A stretch of 35,576 nucleotides of DNA from Acidimicrobiaceae bacterium (GCA_003134515.1 PLBM01000102.1:7105-42680), one strand, 5' to 3'. Counted from the first letter of the stretch, positions 17,548 through 25,548 are shown. Notes: a model not told the origin generated them from the sequence alone. Made by a program: numbers and translations.

Positions 17548-17553
17548 AGCATA
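17548..17553 (-). promoter_or_regulatory. Possible -10 of the mutase operon
   Basis: TATGCT on the minus strand would give a 5' leader of about 30 bases that contains the perfect AGGAGG. The -35 is poor. The leader is too short for a cobalamin riboswitch, and none is recognisable upstream to 17777. Confidence 0.35.
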
Positions 17554-17777
17554 GAGTGCGCCACCTCGGTAACTTTCGCCGCACTTGCACGCAGATGAAG
17601 GCACATTCGAAACTCACTCTCGCGAGATCCCTTTGACACTGGTCGTACCGCCGAGCGATCTTACGGCTGCACTCTCGACACCATTGGCGAAGAAGTGAGA
17701 GCGGCCGTGCGGGCGAGGGTGACGCGAGCGATCTGCGAGGACTCGCGAAGAGGCCACGAAGGTTCGCGAGGGCGTCC

Positions 17778-18551
17778 TCAGGGATGGAAACGAAGGTACA
17801 CCAGAGCAAGCGCTAACACCACGCTGGCCCAACAGAGCGAGGTGAGCGCGCGTTCCAAGGGACGCAACATTGACTGGGTCGTCAGCGGCACGACCGTTCC
17901 GTCGACCAGCACTTGTTGGCCCTCAACAAAAGAGGTTCCACGACGGATCTGGCGCGCGGGCGTCGACAGTTGTCGTTGGGCCAGGGAGATGAACGCCGCA
18001 TAAGCGCCGGCTCCCAGAGCCGAGACGCCGAGATCGCCGTGCTGAGCGAAGTACGCGGTCAGCACGGGAAAGGCACCCCAACCCAGGGCGAACACGACGT
18101 CGGAGTGCAGTCGCGAGTGGAAAAGCTCGAGATTGTAACTCAGTGCAATCGCCACTCCGGCGACGATGAAGAGCGCGAGGTAGGGGCTGACGAGAAACAG
18201 ACCTACGGCGCCCAGAACTATCGACCCTCCGAGACCGAAGCACGCGGCGCACACGAGCTGCCACGTGGGAATTGAGGTCGAAAGTGGTCGTCCGTGTAAT
18301 TCGTCGAGCGCGTGAGCCCCCACGCCGACCGCGAGGAAGAAGGCGAGCACCGTGATCGTCAGGCGAACAGCGTTAACGGGCCCGACGAGACACGCCCCCA
18401 CCACGACGAACGAGAGATGCATCGCCGTGTAGGGGGGGTGCAGCAAGGTCCACCACTGTTGAGTCCGGGGGTGGGTCAAAAATTTTGGCCGAGCGTAAAA
18501 GGCCGGACCGTCAGTGCGTGACTTCTTAGACGAGGGCCGAAACGTGGTCAT
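17778..18551 (-). CDS. UbiA-like multi-pass membrane protein
   Basis: 257 aa from the ATG at 18551, which overlaps the stop of the upstream methyltransferase gene (ATGA). About seven hydrophobic helices follow a soluble N-terminus. The motif GVGAHALDELHGRPLSTSIP (around 76-95) sits where UbiA prenyltransferases have their first Asp-rich motif, and LSYNLELFHSRLHSD (around 160) sits near the second. The Asp pattern is reduced, so prenyl transfer is not certain. Coupling to a UbiE-like methyltransferase hints at quinone or isoprenoid metabolism. If it is not a prenyltransferase it is simply a conserved membrane protein. Confidence 0.65.
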   Translation of the reverse strand: MTTFRPSSKKSRTDGPAFYARPKFLTHPRTQQWWTLLHPPYTAMHLSFVVVGACLVGPVNAVRLTITVLAFFLAVGVGAHALDELHGRPLSTSIPTWQLVCAACFGLGGSIVLGAVGLFLVSPYLALFIVAGVAIALSYNLELFHSRLHSDVVFALGWGAFPVLTAYFAQHGDLGVSALGAGAYAAFISLAQRQLSTPARQIRRGTSFVEGQQVLVDGTVVPLTTQSMLRPLERALTSLCWASVVLALALVYLRFHP

Positions 18552-19297
18552 GATGATCGGTAACCCCACATCACCAGTCCCCCGCCCAAACTCATCGATC
18601 GGTGTTCGACGTGTTCGATGCCGGCGTGCTCCCAGGCGTTGACGGTCCAGTCAACGGGGTAAGCCTTGTAGTGCGCAGAGATGCTTGGACCGAGAAAGCG
18701 CCCCACGTCCCACCAGCCTTTGCCCCCGGTCACGTAGCCCGCGACCGGCAACCCAATTCGCGTGTAGAGCCACCACGCTCCGCGCCATCCCCTTGACGTG
18801 GGCACGGCGAACTCCAGGTTCGCGATCGCCCCGCCGGGCTTCACGACTCGAGCGAGTTCATTCATCGTCGCTTTGGGGTCTTCGACGTAGCGAAGCAGGT
18901 ACGTAAAGGTGAGCGCGTCAAACGTCGCGTCGGCGAAAGGTAGTTGCTCGCCGCGACTCAAAACCAGTGCGACGCGCTCAGTGAGCCCAGAGGCCCTGAC
19001 GTTGGATTCGCCCTCTCGAAGCATCGCTTCACTCAGGTCAACTCCCACTATTCGAGCGGACGTTCTCTTGGCGAGTGCCTTGACGACCGCGCCCGGTCCA
19101 CTGGCGACGTCGAGCACTAGTTGGGGCTCTGAGCCGACCACGTGGTCGAGCATCGCCGCACGCCACCGACGATCTTGACCCAGGGAGAGCAGCGCCGCGA
19201 GCAGGTTGTATCGAGATGGCAATGGCGCAAAGAGATGCGTCGCAAACTCATTCGGCGTGGCTCGAGAGGCCGACACACTTCGCGATCGCCATTTCAT
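18548..19297 (-). CDS. UbiE/MenG-like SAM-dependent methyltransferase
   Basis: 249 aa class I methyltransferase. The N-terminal FAPLPSRYNLLAALLSLGQDRRWR (23-46) is the UbiE-type lead-in, motif I is VLDVASGPG (61-69), the acidic ribose-binding strand is IVGVDLSEAM, and FDALTFTYLLRYVEDP corresponds to the UbiE LRN region. UbiE/MenG methylates demethylmenaquinone in the last step of menaquinone synthesis. The sequence is somewhat divergent and a paralogous quinone-like substrate is possible. It is coupled by ATGA to the UbiA-like membrane protein. Confidence 0.8.
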   Translation of the reverse strand: MKWRSRSVSASRATPNEFATHLFAPLPSRYNLLAALLSLGQDRRWRAAMLDHVVGSEPQLVLDVASGPGAVVKALAKRTSARIVGVDLSEAMLREGESNVRASGLTERVALVLSRGEQLPFADATFDALTFTYLLRYVEDPKATMNELARVVKPGGAIANLEFAVPTSRGWRGAWWLYTRIGLPVAGYVTGGKGWWDVGRFLGPSISAHYKAYPVDWTVNAWEHAGIEHVEHRSMSLGGGLVMWGYRSS

Positions 19298-19751
19298 GAT
19301 TCGTACGTCGTGTTGAAGGGGTCTGGACTTCGAGGGCGAAGAGCATACGCACGGGCGCCAGATAGATTCATCGCAGTACCTCCCGTACCGATCTCAGGCC
19401 AGCGAAGGGTCAAGAGCAAGACAAACGCCGGCAACGTCAATTTTCATACCCTAATCGGCGCGCTTTCGCGGCTGGGGCTCGTCGTTGGTCCGGCTCACCG
19501 ACGCCGGGGCGTCGCCAAATGGAGAGAGCGTTAAGAAAAGGTGATGAGTGGGGGAGTTCTCAATTGACGGAGTTCGAAAGTTGGCAGAAGAGTGCCCGCA
19601 CGAAGTAGGCTTGGTTAACCATCTCGAATCTGAGATTGTGAAACGCTGAATCCAGCCCCTGTTAAGCGTCGTAGCGTGGCGAGGAGAGCGTTCATGGTGC
19701 TAACGGCTTTGCGAATTGGATCAGTGAAGCAGTTCACCGTGGAGTCTCTCA
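19298..19751. other. 454-base intergenic region
   Basis: No gene is supported. It separates the leftward methyltransferase from the rightward GAF-ANTAR gene and must hold both promoters. An isolated TTGACG occurs at 19565-19570 without a good partner hexamer, and a small inverted repeat ATCTC-N6-GAGAT lies at 19621-19636. AAAGGTG followed by ATG near 19544 opens only a seven-codon frame. Confidence 0.4.
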
Positions 19752-20492
19752 GTGACTACTGATCGATTAATTGACATCTTTGCGCTGATAGCGCAACACG
19801 AACGCGAAGATCCTCACGGTGTGTCGCTCTGTGAGGTCGCCGCGGAGATTACCGAACTGAGTGGCGCTGGTATCGCCATCACCTCTGGCGGTGAACACGC
19901 GGCGCGATTGTGCACCAGTAACCGCATCGCCGGTGACCTGATGAACTTAGAGATCACCGTGGGAGAGGGTCCCGGCACTGACGCCGGACGAACTGGTTTG
20001 GCCGTGGACGAACAGAATCTTCTTCAAACGGAGATCGCACGATGGGTGATTTACAAGCCCGGGGCCGTGGCCGCGGGCGCTCAGGCGGTCTTTGGTTTCC
20101 CCATTCGTATTGGGGCAGCGCGATTTGGCTCGCTTAGCCTCTTTCGCGACCAACCGGGTCCCTTGAGCGAACCACAAGCGTCGGACGCGTATCTGATGGC
20201 CTCCGTGATTGGCCGGGCCATTCTGGCGATGCAGGCCGGGGCTCATCGCGGCGGCTTGGCGAGTGAACTCGAGGGCCAGTCGAATTTCGACTTTTCGATA
20301 CACCAGGCGGCTGGAATGGTGGCGGTGCAGGGATCGATGACGGTCAAGGATGCCCTGGTCATGCTGCGCGCGCACGCCTTTGCTATCAACAAGGATCTCT
20401 CCATGCTCGCCATCAGTGTCGTAGCCCGCCGCACCCATTTCGATCAGGAGGTCGGCAACTGGATCGAGGTATCGGGGGCTTCTGACCAGTGA
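19752..20492 (+). CDS. GAF-ANTAR regulatory protein
   Basis: 246 aa. A GAF sensory domain (about 20-160, including GEGPGTDAG and GFPIRIGAARFGSLSLFRDQPGPL) is followed by an ANTAR RNA-binding domain (about 182-230: HQAAGMVAVQGSMTVKDALVMLRAHAF and following residues). ANTAR proteins bind paired RNA hairpins and prevent transcription termination; in Actinobacteria many GAF-ANTAR proteins exist with unknown ligands and targets. The GTG start has GGAG seven bases upstream. A second GAF-ANTAR gene follows 85 bases downstream. Confidence 0.9.
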   Translation: MTTDRLIDIFALIAQHEREDPHGVSLCEVAAEITELSGAGIAITSGGEHAARLCTSNRIAGDLMNLEITVGEGPGTDAGRTGLAVDEQNLLQTEIARWVIYKPGAVAAGAQAVFGFPIRIGAARFGSLSLFRDQPGPLSEPQASDAYLMASVIGRAILAMQAGAHRGGLASELEGQSNFDFSIHQAAGMVAVQGSMTVKDALVMLRAHAFAINKDLSMLAISVVARRTHFDQEVGNWIEVSGASDQ

Positions 20493-20577
20493 AGATACTA
20501 ATGTTTGAGGTAGGGGTCGTGGCGATACATCTTGGGTCGTCAATCGTTTCCCCACGGTGGAAGGGCGGGTGGAGATA

Positions 20578-21321
20578 ATGGCGAGAGAGTCTCTTTTGAT
20601 TGCAACGCTCGTTGAACTGGCGGACAATCTTGTCGATAATTACGACGTGATTGACGTGCTCACGGTCCTCAGCGACCGCTGCGTCGAAACCATCGATGTT
20701 GACGCGGCGGGGGTGATGTTGGCCTCACCGGGCGGTGAGTTGCAATTCGTGGCGTCGTCGAGTGAATCGATGCGGGTACTGGAGTTGTTTCAGATACAAG
20801 CCGACGAAGGTCCGTGTGTTGACTGCTATCGAAGTGGTGAAGCAATCGTCAACTATAACCTGAACGAGGACGATAATCGATGACCGCACTTTACGCCGCG
20901 AGCGCTGGCCCAGGGATTCGTCTCGGTGCACAGTCTTCCGATGCGGCTCCGTGGACGAACGATTGGTGCGCTCAATCTCTTTCGAACACATCAAGGTCCT
21001 ATGGGCGTTGATGACGTCGCCGCCGCTCAAGGTCTCGCCGATGTAGCCACCATTGCAATTCTTCAGCACCAGTCATCGATGAACGCGAGTGCACTCAACG
21101 ATCAGCTGAGCAACGCTCTCAATAGTCGCATCATTATTGAACAGGCGAAGGGCATGATCAGTCAGGCAACGGGCGGTGACATGGATCAAGCCTTCGGGCG
21201 CCTGCGCGCCCACGCGCGAAACCACAACGAAGGGCTCACTGTCGTAGCTACTCGCGTCGTCGAAGGGGAACTTCTCCCTAACGAACTCGACCACCCTCTG
21301 CCACCCAGGCCAAAGAAATAG
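20578..21321 (+). pseudogene. GAF-ANTAR protein interrupted by an in-frame TGA
   Basis: Reading one frame from ATG 20578 to the stop at 21321 gives a full-length 247-codon GAF-ANTAR protein with a single internal TGA at 20881-20883. The N-terminus MARESLLIATLVELADNLVD and the GAF core DEGPCVDCYRSGE precede it. PHFTPRALAQGFVSVHSLPMRLRG and the ANTAR domain (RIIIEQAKGMISQATGGD) follow. Relatives carry Trp exactly here (RWPxF), so TGG has become TGA by one base. Without readthrough the product is a 101-residue partial GAF domain. An internal GTG at 20926 could start a separate 131-residue ANTAR protein, but it lacks a good ribosome-binding site. It may be a genuine nonsense mutation, a sequencing error or programmed readthrough. 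Confidence 0.85.
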
Positions 21322-21361
21322 GGCCCTCGGGCGGGGCAGTTCGCGTCGCTCAGAAAGTGAC

Positions 21362-21376
21362 CGGCCGCTTCGGCCG
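21362..21376. terminator. Possible terminator hairpin
   Basis: CGGCCG-CTT-CGGCCG forms a compact 6-bp GC stem 40 bases after the GAF-ANTAR stop, followed by an AT-richer stretch (CATTTCTTG) a few bases on. It is plausible as an intrinsic terminator but short. Confidence 0.4.
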
Positions 21377-21490
21377 TGCACATTTCTTGTTTGAAATCCT
21401 CGCCTAAGTGGTACTGTCCAGACAGGACGTCAAGACCTCGCCTCCTACACACCCGACACTTGCTCGGACCAACTAGTTGAGGGAATGAAA

Positions 21491-21754
21491 ATGGGTCTTC
21501 CAGGAATGGTCCTTAGCGGTATTGCCGCAGTGGCGGGCGCAATTATGTACTGGGCCGTCACCTACCACGGAACGGGATTTCGATTTTCCACCGTCGGTGT
21601 CATTCTCATGATCGCGGGCATCGCGGGTTTCGTAGTCTCATCGATTGTGTTTGGCGTATCGAGAAAATCGGTAGGCACGGGGCGTCACACCTTGGATCGT
21701 CGAGTCGTTGATCCGCAAGGTCACGTGAGTTCGGTGCACGAGGAGACCAAGTAG
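21491..21754 (+). CDS. Small two-helix membrane protein
   Basis: 87 aa from the ATG at 21491, six bases after GAGGGA; an in-frame ATG at 21485 is too close to that site. Two transmembrane helices (about 4-22 and 34-57) are joined by a short loop with GFRFSTVGVILMIAGIAGFVVS, a pattern shared with small actinobacterial DUF6458-like membrane proteins. The C-terminus is a soluble basic and polar tail. Function is unknown. It heads a run of small genes including CsbD and may belong to a stress response. Confidence 0.65.
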   Translation: MGLPGMVLSGIAAVAGAIMYWAVTYHGTGFRFSTVGVILMIAGIAGFVVSSIVFGVSRKSVGTGRHTLDRRVVDPQGHVSSVHEETK

Positions 21755-21863
21755 GCGCTGATGAGGTCGAAGCACGCCGCGCAGATCGAACCGACGCTCT
21801 TGTACGACGTCAGTACTCGCTGAGTGAATGTGACGAGAGACGTACGGGACTCGACGAATTCGA

Positions 21864-21879
21864 GAGGGAACTTTCCCTC
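21864..21879. promoter_or_regulatory. Inverted repeat upstream of csbD
   Basis: GAGGGAA-CT-TTCCCTC is a perfect 7-bp inverted repeat with a two-base spacer, 24 bases upstream of the CsbD start. The tiny loop makes a DNA operator more likely than an RNA hairpin. Confidence 0.35.
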
Positions 21880-21902
21880 CGCAAGTGAATAGTGAAGAAC
21901 AT

Positions 21903-22079
21903 ATGTCCATGAAAGACAAAGCCAAGAATCTGGCGCAGGTTTCCAAAGACAAGGTGAAGGGGGCCATCGACAGCGCCAAGGGTAATGACCATCTCGATAA
22001 CGAAGGGGTCGTCGACCAGATGAAGGGCAATTTCAAGCAAGCGGGGGAGAAGGTTAAAGATGCTTTCAAGAAGCGATAG
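21903..22079 (+). CDS. CsbD family stress protein
   Basis: 58 aa. The sequence MSMKDKAKNLAQVSKDKVKGAIDSAKGNDHLDNEGVVDQMKGNFKQAGEKVKDAF matches the CsbD pattern of two amphipathic helices rich in Lys, Ala, Gly and Asp. CsbD is a general-stress protein of unknown mechanism. The start at ATG 21903 gives the normal family length; an upstream in-frame GTG (21885) would add six residues and lacks support. The end overlaps the next small gene by 20 bases. Confidence 0.88.
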   Translation: MSMKDKAKNLAQVSKDKVKGAIDSAKGNDHLDNEGVVDQMKGNFKQAGEKVKDAFKKR

Positions 22080-22431
22080 ATCAGACGGTGGGTATGACGA
22101 GGACGCCGATGTGGGTCTTGAATCTCTCGCGAGTTCGCGCGGGGATCTTCACCAGGAGTTCACGACAATTCAAGACGACGTTGAGCGATTGATTCACGTT
22201 GCGGCGCAGCTGTTTTCTGCGATTGAACGTCAGATTCATGACATCGAATCGGATCTGCAGCCGACGGTGGGTGAGCAAATATGGCAGAGCGAACGGACGA
22301 TCTTCAAGGAACGCCTTATTCAATCCGCGCAGGACCTAGAACATTCCCTGCAGGAAATTACTAAGCACTTGGGTCAAAGGGTTTTCGATTCCACCGGCGC
22401 CACCGGTAGTCCGCTGGAACTCGTTCGGTGA
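22060..22431 (+). CDS. Small coiled-coil protein, unknown
   Basis: 123 aa with no recognised family. Residues about 28-110 are predicted by eye to be a continuous amphipathic helix or coiled coil (DLHQEFTTIQDDVERLIHVAAQLFSAI, then ERLIQSAQDLEHSLQEI). The start ATG lies inside the end of csbD (20-base overlap) and is preceded by GGAGAAGG (22046-22053) six bases upstream, a good ribosome-binding site. The overlap suggests co-translation with CsbD. Confidence 0.6.
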   Translation: MLSRSDRSDGGYDEDADVGLESLASSRGDLHQEFTTIQDDVERLIHVAAQLFSAIERQIHDIESDLQPTVGEQIWQSERTIFKERLIQSAQDLEHSLQEITKHLGQRVFDSTGATGSPLELVR

Positions 22432-22456
22432 TGAACCGCGAAGGGGTACCACGACC

Positions 22457-22762
22457 GTGAAGCGATTTGATCGGAATCAAACGCTCGATGATCGTCAATT
22501 GCGATCACTGGCCAGGTCCGATCAACGCCGGGCTGAACTCCGTCGCAACGTTGCACCTCGGCGCGTCGAAGGTCGGCCAATCGGTCAGTACGAGTTCGGC
22601 GGGCTCTTGGAGCTAGAGGAACGATCGACAACTTCAGATGGTCCAGTGGGCGATTACTTCTTTGCGAACCGCAGTTCTCCTTGGGTTCCTCGCTACTGGC
22701 GGCGGGTCACCGCACGTTGGCGTTCGCGTGTCGCCGGCGCCGATCGGCGTCAGTATCTATAG
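22457..22762 (+). CDS. Small Arg-rich hypothetical protein
   Basis: 101 aa, GTG start, 25 bases after the coiled-coil gene. It is very basic (many Arg) with a Trp/Arg-rich end (RYWRRVTARWRSRVAG). No family is recognised. AAGGGG lies upstream but about ten bases away. It is kept because it fits the spacing of the small-gene run and ends just before a hairpin, but it could be a chance frame. Confidence 0.35.
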   Translation: MKRFDRNQTLDDRQLRSLARSDQRRAELRRNVAPRRVEGRPIGQYEFGGLLELEERSTTSDGPVGDYFFANRSSPWVPRYWRRVTARWRSRVAGADRRQYL

Positions 22763-22772
22763 GTTTTTGCGT

Positions 22773-22795
22773 GTTGAGCGGTGGGCCGCGTCAAC
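22773..22795. terminator. Hairpin between convergent small genes
   Basis: GTTGA-GCGG-TGGG-CCGC-(G)-TCAAC folds into a 9-bp stem with one bulge, 11 bases after the Arg-rich gene and about 40 bases beyond the end of the convergent iron-permease gene. No U-tract follows it. Confidence 0.4.
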
Positions 22796-22837
22796 AAGGA
22801 AGGCGAGTTGGCGTCGCGTAGCCCAAGGAGCTGGCAG

Positions 22838-23233
22838 TTATTTCTCTTCGGCGTCGGTCTCTCGCAACGATTCGTGATGGGCTACTTGACTTTCTTCGCG
22901 CTCAATCAACTCTGCGTCGTCCGCCCCTTCTAGATGAACAAGGAGGTCGTCCGCGTTCGGCGAAGTTCGAATTAACTCGTCGAGCTTTAGCTGCAGAACC
23001 ATTTGCTGGCGACTTTGGGTGTGTTGGATAACGAACAACATGACCAGCGTGATTGACTCCGCTACGGTCGAAAAGCCCACTTGCCATCTACCCGGGAAGC
23101 TGTTGATCGCTAAGACGAGCAGGTAGACGAGGAGGACAAAGGCGACCACCAGGGCCGCGCTCGCTCGTGAGGTGATGTCGCCAAGCCAATGCAACACCCG
23201 ACTTATGCGCTGGGGAAGTGCCGAATGCTCCAT
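22838..23233 (-). CDS. Low-affinity iron permease family protein
   Basis: 131 aa. Two hydrophobic helices (about 23-46 and 54-70) are followed by the family hallmark FVIQHTQSRQQMVLQLKLDELIR and an acidic C-terminal tail. This is the bacterial half-size relative of yeast Fet4 (PF04120). Iron transport by bacterial members is not established. It is monocistronic, convergent with the small-gene run. Confidence 0.85.
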   Translation of the reverse strand: MEHSALPQRISRVLHWLGDITSRASAALVVAFVLLVYLLVLAINSFPGRWQVGFSTVAESITLVMLFVIQHTQSRQQMVLQLKLDELIRTSPNADDLLVHLEGADDAELIEREESQVAHHESLRETDAEEK

Positions 23234-23520
23234 GGGTTCTCCGATCAGTCCGGACGCACGGACTAGACGAGTCTACGTTTTGGCCGATTTGCAGCGGTGT
23301 CCAGCGGGCAAGATCCGGCGTCGGTCCAGCGCCGAGCGTTGTGGTGGATCAGGGTTTGGCGAGGTAGCTAATGGCTGGTTTGATCTCAAGAACTGCCGTA
23401 TAGTGTGTCGTAAGTGGAGGGAAGTCTCCTTCGGTTTTAAGACGCCAGGTTCGGGTCGGACGATCTAGACGATTGTCGCCCGTCCGGACACGACGACTTC
23501 ATGCTCAGTGGAGGAATTGT
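23234..23520. other. 287-base intergenic region
   Basis: No coding frame is supported. It holds the promoter of the iron-permease-like gene (leftward). For the rightward micro-operon, TGGTTT (23376-23381), then 17 bases, then TATAGT (23399-23404) make a plausible promoter. Confidence 0.35.
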
Positions 23521-23712
23521 GTGTCCAATCATCAAATGACGGCGCAGGGCAGCACAACGCCCACACTTCGATGTTTGACGCCGAGAAGTCGCGTACGTGC
23601 GGTGTCAAAAGGGCTCTTCGCCCAGACGCTGATCACCGCTCACGCCATCGTCTCGCTGGTTTTCAACATGAAACCTCTGACGTGGCTAGCCACGGACCGA
23701 GGTGCGAGATGA
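23521..23712 (+). CDS. Possible small orphan protein A of a micro-operon
   Basis: 63 aa, unrecognised. GTG start with an excellent GGAGG (23510-23514) six bases upstream. Residues about 31-58 (GLFAQTLITAHAIVSLVFNMKPLTWLA) form one hydrophobic segment, so it may be a small membrane protein. Its stop overlaps the next ATG in an ATGA junction. The signals are good, but the composition is not typical of a conserved protein. Confidence 0.35.
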   Translation: MSNHQMTAQGSTTPTLRCLTPRSRVRAVSKGLFAQTLITAHAIVSLVFNMKPLTWLATDRGAR

Positions 23713-23939
23713 GAGACGCCTCGAAGCGGATGAGGTTGTTCGCCGGTCGCGCCCGAGACGGCGACGGCGTCGGCGTCGGCGTCGCGTCCGATAGTCAAGA
23801 AAGTGTCTCATTTTCCATTGATCAACAAGACCAGAGTGATACGGGCCTACGCGTCGCCACACCCTGGGCTGAAAGCACGATACGCAACAGCGTGCAAGAG
23901 GCGAGTGACTCACTCGCCGCGCGACGGAAGGCTCTTTAG
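23709..23939 (+). CDS. Possible small orphan protein B of a micro-operon
   Basis: 76 aa, unrecognised. The ATG overlaps the preceding stop (ATGA) and has GAGGTG a few bases upstream. A GGCGTC-type microrepeat encodes DGDGVGVGV. The C-terminal part (SIRNSV-like polar helix ending in AARRKAL) is amphipathic. A strong hairpin begins 14 bases after the stop. It is either a real lineage-specific gene or an open frame sustained by GC bias. Confidence 0.35.
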   Translation: MRDASKRMRLFAGRARDGDGVGVGVASDSQESVSFSIDQQDQSDTGLRVATPWAESTIRNSVQEASDSLAARRKAL

Positions 23940-23952
23940 CCGTCGAAACTTC

Positions 23953-23992
23953 TCACACAGCCTCGGACGGTTCCCCCTCCGAGGCTGTGTGA
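23953..23992. terminator. Strong hairpin terminator, trpE 3' side
   Basis: A perfect 15-bp stem TCACACAGCCTCGGA (23953-23967) / its complement (23978-23992) with a ten-base C-rich loop. It lies 57 bases past the trpE stop on the minus strand and 14 bases past small protein B on the plus strand, so it could serve both. U-tracts are weak. Confidence 0.7.
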
Positions 23993-24048
23993 AGTTCCTC
24001 CAAAGATCGTCATCGCAGGACGACGTAATTTTCAAGAGTGTGTGGGCG

Positions 24049-25548
24049 TCACCGATCGGCGATTTCCAGGGCTAACAATGGCGCGGACGCCTTATTGAGA
24101 CACTCTTCATACTCAAAGTCGCCACGGCTGTCCGCGACGACGCCCCCGCCGGCTTGGACGGTGGCGACGCCGTCACGAAGCGAAACCGTGCGGATAGTGA
24201 TCGCAAAGTCCGCGTCGCCGGAGAGCGAAAAGTATCCCACGGCCCCTCCGTAGGGTCCCCGATATACCGGCTCAAACTCATCAATGAGTTCCATCGCGCG
24301 AACCTTCGGAGCGCCGGTCAATGTTCCGGCGGGAAAGAGTGCGTCAAAGGCGTCAAAGGCGTCCAAACCCTCTCTTAGTTCCCCGTCCACGTGGCTGACC
24401 AGATGCATGAGATGCGAAAATCGCTCGACGTGGGCGAGTCGCTCGACGCGTACCGTGCCTGGCGCCGCGACGCGGCCCACGTCGTTTCGCCCGAGATCTA
24501 CGAGCATGACGTGCTCGGCAATCTCCTTCTCGTCAACGAGCATCTCGGCTTCCAGGGCAAGATCCTCGGCGTCGTTCGCACCCCGCGGTCGCGTGCCAGC
24601 GATGGGCCTGGTACTGACCACCCGTTTGTGCACGCGCATCAACATCTCTGGAGACGCGCCCACAATTTGGTTGTCCCCCGAATCGAGCAAGTACATGTAG
24701 GGCGAGGGATTGAGGGCTCGCAACACCCGGTACAAGGTGAGAGGTTTCACTTGGCTGGGACGTTGGAACTGTTGGCTCGGGACCACCTGAAAGACGTCGC
24801 CCGCGACGATGTACTCCTTGGCGCGTTCGACGACTAATTCGTACTCGTGAGCGCTGAAGTTAGAAAGAGTTTTTGCGATATCTCGGATGTTGATCGTCGA
24901 TCGCTGGAGCGGGGCGGTCGCGATGAGCCGCTCGGTCGCGGGGTCACTCGCCGGTGGTGGTTCGAGCAAGGTCGTGACGAGTTCGTCGAGCCGTTCGCGG
25001 GCTGCTCGATAGACCTCTATCGCATCGTGCTGCTCGAGCAGAGCAAGCACCACGATCGTTGTCGTATGACGCAGGTGGTCGCAGATAAGTATCACGTTGG
25101 GAAAGGAGAAGTCGACGTCGGGCCAGGTGGGCTCACTGACTCGAGCGGGCAGTCGCTCGAGGCGACGAACGTAGTCGTAGGACACAAAGCCGACGGCGCC
25201 CCCAATGAAGTCGGGCAGTTCATTGGTGACGTACGTTCGATAGCGAGATAAGAGCGCTCGCAGCTCCACTAGGGGCGCGAGTTCACTGACGCGGGTTTCG
25301 TCTCTTTCCACCACGGTCTTGTGGTGACGAGTCGTCAGGCGCCAGCGCCGATCGAGCCCGATGAACGAGTAGCGTCCCGTGGCCTCGCCGAGGGCGGCGC
25401 TCTCCAGGAGAAATACCGCGCGCTCGCCGAGTCGTTGATAGAGCGAGACGGGGGTCTCACGGTCAAGTTGCAAGGTGACGTGCAGCGGCACCACGTTGAA
25501 ACCCTGCTCGACGAGTTCGAGAAATGACGAGAGCTCGAGGGGTTCCAT
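24049..25548 (-). CDS. trpE: Anthranilate synthase component I
   Basis: 499 aa. It converts chorismate to anthranilate using ammonia delivered by TrpG, the first committed step of tryptophan synthesis. The N-terminal LLES (47-50) with RYSFIG is the tryptophan feedback site. The catalytic domain has FQVVPSQ, GASPEM, RPIAGTRPRG and PAGTLTGAPKVRAMELI. The Ala in PIAGT, where PabB enzymes have Lys, supports anthranilate rather than aminodeoxychorismate synthase. Unusually, the amidotransferase gene is divergent rather than downstream. The start has no ribosome-binding site but a -10 hexamer lies six bases upstream, suggesting a leaderless message. Confidence 0.95.
   Translation of the reverse strand: MEPLELSSFLELVEQGFNVVPLHVTLQLDRETPVSLYQRLGERAVFLLESAALGEATGRYSFIGLDRRWRLTTRHHKTVVERDETRVSELAPLVELRALLSRYRTYVTNELPDFIGGAVGFVSYDYVRRLERLPARVSEPTWPDVDFSFPNVILICDHLRHTTTIVVLALLEQHDAIEVYRAARERLDELVTTLLEPPPASDPATERLIATAPLQRSTINIRDIAKTLSNFSAHEYELVVERAKEYIVAGDVFQVVPSQQFQRPSQVKPLTLYRVLRALNPSPYMYLLDSGDNQIVGASPEMLMRVHKRVVSTRPIAGTRPRGANDAEDLALEAEMLVDEKEIAEHVMLVDLGRNDVGRVAAPGTVRVERLAHVERFSHLMHLVSHVDGELREGLDAFDAFDALFPAGTLTGAPKVRAMELIDEFEPVYRGPYGGAVGYFSLSGDADFAITIRTVSLRDGVATVQAGGGVVADSRGDFEYEECLNKASAPLLALEIADR

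Noticed and set aside
17511-17639. N-terminal extension of the mutase large subunit
   Set aside because: The perfect AGGAGG and family alignment both place the start at 17510; the added 43 residues have no family match.
17511-17777. Cobalamin riboswitch upstream of the B12-dependent mutase
   Set aside because: The likely leader is only about 30 bases, and no B12-box-like structure was recognised in the gap.
19947-20627. 226-codon minus-strand frame across the GAF-ANTAR genes
   Set aside because: It is antisense to a well-supported GAF-ANTAR gene and has no motif of its own.
20881-20883. TGA as a reassigned tryptophan codon in this organism
   Set aside because: TGA is used as a normal stop in several ATGA-coupled genes here (liv genes, mutase, murT), so a genome-wide code change is excluded.
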